From NCBI GenBank assembly GCA_030265685.1, contig JAJDGO010000011.1, positions 1 through 41,022 on the forward strand: a stretch of DNA of 41,022 nucleotides. Direction: 5' to 3'. The translations under genes were made by a program, and so were the position numbers. Under the pieces are notes generated by a model. The model did no database searches and was not told the origin of the DNA. It saw only the letters and a list, made by a program, of their open reading frames with translations. Within the stretch, counting starts at the first letter, position 1. Every line of letters begins with the position of its first letter. Below, piece by piece: positions 36,201 through 41,022 of this stretch. This stretch comes from Bacteroidales bacterium OttesenSCG-928-M11. Lineage in GTDB: Bacteria; Bacteroidota; Bacteroidia; Bacteroidales; Azobacteroidaceae.

Positions 36201-39200
36201 TTAACCGAAATACAAGATATTGTATATACGAATAACGGTTCATGGTGCGATAACAAGCCGAGCCAAACAACCACAAGCCTAAGATGGGACGATGGAGAAA
36301 ATATTGATTCTTTGACCCGCTCCTCTATCTACGAATACAATCATCTGGGAATTCTGACTAAAGAAACTACCGACCCTGAAACCGAGTTTGAAATAACCAC
36401 CGAATATTCGGACTTCAATACATACGGACAGGCTCAAACCATTACTGTTACAGCCAAAGATCAAACTCCCCGTATTTCAAAACAAACGTATTTGAATGGT
36501 CGCTTCGTTGCTTCGAAAATTGATCATCTGGGGGATACGATTAAATATGATTGGGACGAATTGCGAGGCCTGTTAAAAAAAGAAACCACCCGCTTAGGTT
36601 CAACTTCATACGAATATGATGGATTTGGCAACCTCAATAAAACAACCTATCCGGATGGAAGAATATCTGTTCAAGCTTTGAAATGGGCAGATAACAATGC
36701 TCCCGGCGAAGCGAAGTTTTATAAATATAGCCAATCTTCGGGTGAAGCTCCTTCTTATGTTTGGTTTGATAAGCAAGGACGGGAATTGCGCCGGGAATCT
36801 TACGGATTGAATAAACAAAAAATATGGGTCGATACCGAATATAACAACAAGGGGCAAGTATATCGGGTTAGTGAACCTTATTTCCCGGACTCCCTATTTA
36901 TTTGGGCAGCAACCTATGAATACGACGATTTGGGTCGAAAGAAAGAAGTAGAAACTCCTATGGGGATAACTAATTACCAATACAATAGGAAAACTACTAC
37001 AGTCTCTTCACCTACCGGAACAAAGGAAACAACGATTAACAACGTGGGGTGGACAGTTTCGGAAAAAACCAATGGCAAAGAAGTTGTCTTTACTCATTGT
37101 GCCGATGGACAATTAAAAACGGCTACTCCCGAAGGAGGACAATCTGTCCGAATAGAATATGATTTGGTTGGTAACCGAACTCGGATTATTGACCCGGATG
37201 CAGGAACAATCACATCGAAGTATGATTCTTGGGGACAAGTTCTTTGGGAGAAACAGTTGGTCAATGCCGATTCGATAACAACAAGCTACGATTACCACCC
37301 TTCCGGTCTGTTGAACTACAGTCAAATTGATTCGGAACGGACTCATTATGAATACGATTCTCTTCATCGTCTTCGTTGGGTAGGAATAACCGGAAAACAT
37401 TCGCAAAGTTATACTTACGACTATTTCGATCGAATTGTACAAACCTGCGATACAATAGAAAACAATAAAGTGTTTGTTCGAAAAACGGAGTATGACCAGT
37501 TGGGACGCATTCATCGCGAAACCTATCCTTCCGGCTATCAGATCAGCAATCTTTACGACCATTATGGCTATTTGACCGGTATTGTCGACAACCAAGATCA
37601 TGTTGTTTGGAAAGTCTTGGAAAGTAATGCCAAAGGGCAATTAACGAGGACAAAGGCAGGGCAATACGAAACGGTGTACAGTTATGATGCCAAAAACTTT
37701 CTGACCAATATCAATACTCAGGGTTTGCTTGATCAAAGCTATACTTATGACGATCAAGGCAATATGAAATTCCGCAGTATAGCTGTCAATATAAACGGAA
37801 CAACGACGACCAACCGAGAGGTTTTCGAGTACGACAGTCTATATCGGTTGACGGATTGGAATATTATCGATGCCAATGAAAATATAATAAAAGCCCACTC
37901 GATTAACTATCACCCCAACCAACCCAATATTGCCGAGAAATCCGATTTTGGTATCGATATGGAGTATGGCGGCAATGGCAAACCGCACGCTTTGGCTTCT
38001 TATACTTCGCATCCGGATTTGAATTATGCCGATCAAGAAATTCAGTACACAGATTTTAAGAAGGTAAAAAGTATCTTAGAAGGAGATAACTATCTCGCCA
38101 TCTCTTATGGAGTAGATAAGCAACGAACTAAATCCGTTTTGACGACTCCGAATAAAACGCTTACCCGTTATTATCTGGGAAACTATGAGGAAGAAATAGT
38201 TAATGGAAAAACAAGAAATATCCATTATATAAATGGTGGTAATGGTTTAGCAGCTCTCTTTATCCAAACTGATGGAGAAGAAAATAAATTGTATTACACT
38301 CATACTGATTTTCAGGGCAATCTGATAGCTCTCTCTAATCCGGACGGAACTTTTGCCGAACGCTATGCTTACGATCCTTGGGGAAAACGCCGCAATCCGG
38401 ATAATTGGCAGGAAGAGGATACTCGGACAGAGTTTATTATTCATCGGGGGTACACTCTGCATGAACACTTGGATGAGTTCCGATTGATCAATATGAACGG
38501 CCGGGTGTACGATCCGTACATGGGAATGTTCCTTTCTCCCGACCCATACATACAAGCTCCAGAAAACTGGTTGAACTATAATAGATACAGCTATTGTTTG
38601 AATAATCCTTTGCAATATACGGATCCAAGTGGGGAATTTGCTTGGTTTGTTCCTGTAATCATAGGTGCTGTGGCAGGTGCTTATACGGGTGCTTCTATTC
38701 AATCTGGAACTTTTAATTTCACAAAATGGGATTCAAATGCCTGGCAAGGAGCCATTGCTGGAGGACTTATTGGAGCTGCCGCTGGAGGATTGTTTTCAGC
38801 AGCATTTGTTCCGGGAGGCCTTGCCGGAGCTACAACAACGTCTTCCTTCCAAGCCACAGGAATACTAAATGCGGCAGGAGAAGCGACAAAAGCATGGGGG
38901 ATAACAAGCTCAATTATCAATAGTTCAGTCATTAACATTGTGAAAAATTCCATTTCCGGAGGAGGATGGGATGGTGCTTGGAAAGCTGGATTAGTAGGTG
39001 CTGCAACTGGAGCTTGGACCGCAACCGGCGGATTTGGAATGGCAAAAGGTTTTGGTTCTAGTAATACATTTGCTCAATTAGGTGGAAAATTGGGTTATCA
39101 GATGGTTGGAACCGCAGGAGGCTCCATTGGAAACAGTTGGGCTTCAGGTAAAAAACCTTTCTCACAAGTATCACTTGGAGTTGGACCGGTTAATTTAACT

Positions 39201-39593
39201 CTTGGCAAAGGACAAAAGCTCTTGCAATGGCAGAATAATTTGGGGAATATTATAACTAATACTTTTGGTTTAACGAATCTTATGTTAGGAGGTAAGGCAA
39301 AACCTGATTGGAAAAATTTAAGCATGTTGTATACAGGAGGAACTCTTGAAGATATATATAGTTCATTTAATACAGCTGCTACTGGCATTTATTCTATACT
39401 TGGAGGTCCAATGAATATTGGAGATGGTCTACATCGACATGAACTACATCACTTATGGCAATCAAGGTCAATGGGAGATGGTTTCTTTTCGAATTACTTA
39501 GGTCAATGGTTGTCTGGCTCTTTAATTGACGGAGATGGTTTTGGGAGATCTAACTGGTATGAAAATCAAGCATATGGGCACTTTTGGTATTAA
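33252..39593 (+). CDS. RHS polymorphic toxin-like protein with SpvB, FG-GAP and YD repeats and an HExxH C-terminus
   Basis: This 2113-aa protein has a signal peptide (FIILILFLITGTIVWAQ). An SpvB-like region (~110-330; GINGMQPNISLVYNS, GGNGIAGWGVDISGL) is followed by FG-GAP/VCBS-type calcium-binding repeats (DFDGDGANDIV ~395, DFNGDGLLDIL ~596, DYTGDGLPDII ~649, DFNYDGKTDIF ~707) and a TcdB-middle-like segment. YD repeats fill ~1100-1780, ending in the RHS core (AYDPWGKRRNPDNW, RVYDPYMGMFLSPDPY, NPLQYTDPSGEF at ~1784-1795). The tail after the core (~1796-2113) is Gly/Ala-rich and hydrophobic, and the last 55 residues carry HELHH (2063-2067) and Glu2104 in WYENQA, the layout of a gluzincin metallopeptidase. 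RHS shells encapsulate such C-terminal toxins; whether this one is active is inference. There is no T9SS sorting domain on the protein. Confidence 0.9.
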   Translation: MSKTYKIFIILILFLITGTIVWAQPDFQEYSGNQEVKILDKVIYGGRISNQTASQAIHIKEGFTYKPQDSNFLRAKIDPQLVFLPEGNTYADEEGNIVSSPNEGAVVGAINASFDVSPSGAATYTVPIECPQGINGMQPNISLVYNSQGGNGIAGWGVDISGLSAVTRTQKTVYLDSVTSGMSIENDIFVLDGNRLLATSPAGSEYRTEIETYSKITRHTSPDYFEVESKDGTKYKYGHNTGRLAYIQDDISKTQAWFIDHAENTTGQTMTFEYEPGNQYNYISKITYGNNTIQFIYENRPDTIHLHFEKKKGYIHKRLKQIVSKTSSHTYREYNLEYSADVFSRLTKITENTVDNTKYNPTKFTWGEYPNNGIDMSNEDYTSFGQDASFFSVDFDGDGANDIVRLEIEEIFEEALLPGFDGGYTPYFVFRVFDPRKENPKLIKTINIPYSVKHEEDLFTRIRTHGGPSIGSIFGDSKQNIILPYYKEEGGRKLFAFYLLHEDSKEGHHPMVLYGERSYATPMISKSDKIPVYDVADLDNTGKDNIYFLEKKKVDGYYPLRICHDIFRVNSDSLSITNVHIPIQLNNTPTELSSADFNGDGLLDILVSTEDEFVILWNRGGDLSQCFSNENKYSYDFNSSDKPINKIADYTGDGLPDIITYYGDGVWKLCKNNGDKTFTVLKSKNLSNLDLRYDKETNRERTIFLDFNYDGKTDIFISDAYPSVFPNSHTFYWLKSNGDDFELVKKIGYEDAEGPRQDNFVIGDFEGKGRQEILCYGFDCWEKNKEKKWRRYYNPLYEKDSDTGRIIQITDGLYNQVEIAYAPLTDNEVYTKQNNAVFPVFDIQAPLYVTQKVKSDIDTDFESTTKYTYEGAKAHAQGRGFLGFNKVIIENEKHNTKNIAESDYDRTYFYPSVSKQFNLTCDNDTISKNESRNQILSLGEKRIAAYPQIQISTNKLTSISSTTMIEEVDNYGNPTKIKKATGGLTEIQDIVYTNNGSWCDNKPSQTTTSLRWDDGENIDSLTRSSIYEYNHLGILTKETTDPETEFEITTEYSDFNTYGQAQTITVTAKDQTPRISKQTYLNGRFVASKIDHLGDTIKYDWDELRGLLKKETTRLGSTSYEYDGFGNLNKTTYPDGRISVQALKWADNNAPGEAKFYKYSQSSGEAPSYVWFDKQGRELRRESYGLNKQKIWVDTEYNNKGQVYRVSEPYFPDSLFIWAATYEYDDLGRKKEVETPMGITNYQYNRKTTTVSSPTGTKETTINNVGWTVSEKTNGKEVVFTHCADGQLKTATPEGGQSVRIEYDLVGNRTRIIDPDAGTITSKYDSWGQVLWEKQLVNADSITTSYDYHPSGLLNYSQIDSERTHYEYDSLHRLRWVGITGKHSQSYTYDYFDRIVQTCDTIENNKVFVRKTEYDQLGRIHRETYPSGYQISNLYDHYGYLTGIVDNQDHVVWKVLESNAKGQLTRTKAGQYETVYSYDAKNFLTNINTQGLLDQSYTYDDQGNMKFRSIAVNINGTTTTNREVFEYDSLYRLTDWNIIDANENIIKAHSINYHPNQPNIAEKSDFGIDMEYGGNGKPHALASYTSHPDLNYADQEIQYTDFKKVKSILEGDNYLAISYGVDKQRTKSVLTTPNKTLTRYYLGNYEEEIVNGKTRNIHYINGGNGLAALFIQTDGEENKLYYTHTDFQGNLIALSNPDGTFAERYAYDPWGKRRNPDNWQEEDTRTEFIIHRGYTLHEHLDEFRLINMNGRVYDPYMGMFLSPDPYIQAPENWLNYNRYSYCLNNPLQYTDPSGEFAWFVPVIIGAVAGAYTGASIQSGTFNFTKWDSNAWQGAIAGGLIGAAAGGLFSAAFVPGGLAGATTTSSFQATGILNAAGEATKAWGITSSIINSSVINIVKNSISGGGWDGAWKAGLVGAATGAWTATGGFGMAKGFGSSNTFAQLGGKLGYQMVGTAGGSIGNSWASGKKPFSQVSLGVGPVNLTLGKGQKLLQWQNNLGNIITNTFGLTNLMLGGKAKPDWKNLSMLYTGGTLEDIYSSFNTAATGIYSILGGPMNIGDGLHRHELHHLWQSRSMGDGFFSNYLGQWLSGSLIDGDGFGRSNWYENQAYGHFWY

Positions 39594-40044
39594 AATTAAA
39601 AAAACATTGATATATTCTCTATTTGTTCTTGGAGCAATAAGTATCGTTTCATGTGATCCCTTCATAAAAATAAGGATGAATGATTCTTTAGAAAGGTCTT
39701 TCAATTTACCTTGTGGTAATCTTTCAGTTAGAGGACGTGCTATGGGTAAACAACTGTTTACCATAGATATGAGATATGATTTAATTGGGGAATTGTGGCT
39801 AAATCCCGATTCATTAGAAATTTCTTATAAATCAACTAATTTAGAATTTGAACTTTGGGAAGCAGAGCACGATATAAAAATAGATAATAAAATGACAATC
39901 AAAGGGAGTGGACGCATTTTTTTGAGTTTTGATACTTTTAAAAATGCAAGAACCGATACAATCATTGTAAATACAAAAGGATTTCTCTCCTGCGAAGGGA
40001 AAAGCATTTTTCCTGATACCATTTCTATTATAATCGATAAATAA
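39559..40044 (+). CDS. Small lipoprotein overlapping the RHS gene, candidate immunity protein
   Basis: This 161-aa protein was not recognised as a known family. It has a basic leader (GIKIKKTLIYSLFVLGAIS) and a lipobox-like SIVSC (Cys32 from the ATG at 39559), so it is a predicted lipoprotein. The mature part is beta-prone and polar, with RSFNLPCGN, GELWLNPDSLEIS and SGRIFLSFDTFK. The open frame extends to 39526, but ATG 39559 follows a GGGAG purine stretch by 11 nt; ATG 39574 is also possible. It overlaps the RHS stop (39593) by 35 nt in another frame, so it is co-transcribed and coupled. A lipoprotein gene directly after an RHS toxin tail is the usual place for an immunity gene, and envelope location would fit a toxin acting in the periplasm. 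Immunity is inferred from position only. Confidence 0.7.
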   Translation: MKIKHMGTFGIKIKKTLIYSLFVLGAISIVSCDPFIKIRMNDSLERSFNLPCGNLSVRGRAMGKQLFTIDMRYDLIGELWLNPDSLEISYKSTNLEFELWEAEHDIKIDNKMTIKGSGRIFLSFDTFKNARTDTIIVNTKGFLSCEGKSIFPDTISIIIDK

Positions 40045-40104
40045 TTGGCAACTTTTTGAAATATGTAAATTTATCCTGATTGTCAAATAATGATTTCTCC
40101 CTCG

Positions 40105-40135
40105 TTCGGTATAGTGTGTCTTTCACGATGCCGAA
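40105..40135. repeat. Long imperfect hairpin without T-tract
   Basis: The arms 40105-40116 (TTCGGTATAGTG) and 40124-40135 (CACGATGCCGAA) pair at 11 of 12 positions, with one G-U pair among them and one A-G mismatch, around a 7-nt loop. No T run follows, so it is not a classical terminator. It lies 60 nt after the lipoprotein stop and may be a dispersed REP-like element or an mRNA 3' end. Confidence 0.6.
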
Positions 40136-40225
40136 CTAAGGCGGAATTTACTTTCTATTTCCTCCACAAATAGCTTTTTCAGGCTCCATTGAATAAGTTT
40201 TCTTAATCAAAAGAATAAATGATTT

Positions 40226-40268
40226 AAAAGTTTTCTGTACAGAGAATATTTATTTTCTGTACAGAAAA
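40226..40268. repeat. Double CTGTACAG palindrome element (43 bp, second copy)
   Basis: Two CTGTACAG palindromes 25 nt apart, flanked by AAAAG and AAAA. The element is the reverse complement of 21386-21428 at 41 of 43 positions. Beyond position 40270 it runs into a stretch similar to the 22-bp repeat (AGTTATAGTATATCTTGGGC). Confidence 0.75.
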
Positions 40269-40556
40269 CTGGTCAAGTTATAGTATATCTTGGGCAAAGG
40301 TATACTTCGTTTTATCAAAAGGATAGAACAATTTCTCTTAAATATACCATGGCTGGCATTAAAATTTACAGAAAAGGCTTGTTAAATCCGAAACCGATTA
40401 TCAAAGAATCCTCTATCAAACGCAGCTCGATTCAGTTAAAGGCGAGTATCTCATATTTGCTACAATGCAGAAATTAAGAGAAAGAACTTTCGACTTTCAA
40501 AATATGCAATCTATTTTGTAAATTATTTGTATATTTACCAATCGAAAACTTATCGA

Positions 40557-41022
40557 ATGGAGCCTAATTCTTTGAATTATATTTTTCTTTATCACCCTTC
40601 CGGCTTATTGAATTACGATCGAGTCGGTTCGGGAAAAATTGATTATGCATATAATGATCAAGGCAATATGAAATTCCGCAGTATAGCTGTCAATATAAAC
40701 GGAACAACAACGACCAACCGAGAGGTTTTCGAGTATGACAATCTGTATCGGTTGACGGATTGGAATATTATCGATGCCAATGAAAATATAATAAAAGCCC
40801 ACTCGATTAACTATCACCCCAACCAACCCAATATCGCTGAGAAATCCGACTTTGGTATTGATATGGAGTATGGCGGCAATGGCAAACCGCACGCTTTGGC
40901 TTCTTATACTTCGCATCCGGATTTGAATTATGCCGATCAAGAAATTCAGTACACAGATTTTAAGAAAGTAAAAAGCATCTTGGAAGGGAATAATTACCTG
41001 ACTATCTCTTACGGGATGGATC
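40557..41022 (+). CDS. Truncated RHS module (second copy), runs off the window
   Basis: From an ATG at 40557 an uninterrupted frame runs to the window edge (155 codons seen). It opens with LYHPSGLLNYDRVGSGKIDY, a YD-repeat segment resembling residues ~1350 of the full RHS protein, then jumps to YNDQGNMKFRSIAVNINGT, which corresponds to residue ~1500 onward. From 40656 to 41022 the DNA aligns without gaps to 37752-38118, with about 23 differences by my count, mostly synonymous and crowded into the last 50 nt. It lacks the signal peptide, SpvB, FG-GAP and most YD repeats. If the frame continues through the RHS core it would carry another C-terminal tail. Whether the ATG is used is not known; no consensus promoter was seen. 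It is best read as an orphan RHS cassette that can recombine with the complete gene. Confidence 0.75.
   Translation, partial: MEPNSLNYIFLYHPSGLLNYDRVGSGKIDYAYNDQGNMKFRSIAVNINGTTTTNREVFEYDNLYRLTDWNIIDANENIIKAHSINYHPNQPNIAEKSDFGIDMEYGGNGKPHALASYTSHPDLNYADQEIQYTDFKKVKSILEGNNYLTISYGMD

Larger units (their letters stand above)
40045..40556. other. Repeat-rich degenerate spacer between the two RHS copies
   Basis: This 512-nt stretch has no convincing gene. It holds a long hairpin (40105-40135), the CTGTACAG repeat (40226-40268), a partial relative of the 22-bp repeat of 13226 (near 40274-40300), and at 40363-40521 a 52-codon open frame without a start near its beginning. That frame has coding-like character (for example DYQRILYQTQLDSVKGEY) and may be the tail of a lost gene. 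This mixture fits a spacer formed by repeated recombination between RHS cassettes. Confidence 0.6.

Noticed and set aside
37113-37640. 175-codon minus-strand frame inside the RHS gene
   Set aside because: It is antisense to YD repeats; its length follows from the repeat composition and it has no recognised domain.
40363-40521. 52-codon open frame with coding-like sequence in the RHS spacer, faintly like a TolC C-terminal helix
   Set aside because: It has no start codon near its beginning and no recognisable complete domain, so it is noted only as a possible gene remnant.

Overview
The window looks like chromosomal DNA of a low-GC member of the Bacteroidota, most likely order Bacteroidales (family near Dysgonomonadaceae/Porphyromonadaceae; genus not decided). 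The reasons are type IX secretion (T9SS) C-terminal sorting domains, FISUMP-type surface proteins, a DUF2851/DPP-IV/lipA neighbourhood, a phoH-purC-aroE operon, and several promoters of the Bacteroidetes type (TTTG, 19-20 nt, TAnnTTTG) instead of classical -35/-10 boxes. No tRNA, rRNA, CRISPR array or intact insertion sequence was seen.

Region 1 (55-6811) is a one-direction run of secreted proteins: a 699-aa T9SS cargo protein, a 125-aa protein with a C-terminal hydrophobic anchor, and three tandem FISUMP paralogues. The third paralogue is interrupted by an in-frame TGA. A strong intrinsic terminator closes the run. Region 2 (6836-8146) is a secreted thioredoxin-fold protein. Region 3 (8208-13157, minus strand) is a TetR regulator in an operon with a 1414-aa double 2-hydroxyacyl-CoA dehydratase activase fusion, with a promoter and a tandem operator-like repeat in front. 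Region 4 (13324-16012, minus strand) is phoH-purC-aroE. Diverging from it (16136-19024) is a lipoprotein with M15-peptidase-like zinc motifs, an XRE-cupin regulator and an acyl-CoA synthetase. Region 5 (19026-21368) is a monocistronic membrane pyrophosphatase with a canonical promoter and terminator. Region 6 (21599-25190) is a heterodimeric ABC exporter pair that converges on a DUF2851 gene. DUF2851 and the DPP-IV/lipA/Nudix-like/dgkA run (26562-31125) are driven by overlapping divergent promoters.

Region 7 (31228 to the window end) is the most unusual part. One promoter precedes a tail-fibre-like coiled-coil protein, a 147-aa protein that carries a single YD-like motif plus a T9SS sorting domain, and a 2113-aa SpvB/FG-GAP/RHS polymorphic-toxin-like protein whose extreme C-terminus has an HExxH motif. 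A small lipoprotein gene overlaps the end of the RHS gene and is a candidate immunity gene. It is followed by a degenerate, repeat-bearing spacer and then a second, truncated RHS module nearly identical to part of the first, which runs off the window. I read this as an envelope-targeted polymorphic toxin locus with a spare RHS cassette, possibly with a T9SS-bearing accessory; activity and export route are inference.

Two intergenic repeat families recur. A 43-bp CTGTACAG-containing element is present in inverted orientation at 21386 and 40226, and a 22-bp tandem repeat at 13226 has a related partial copy near 40274.
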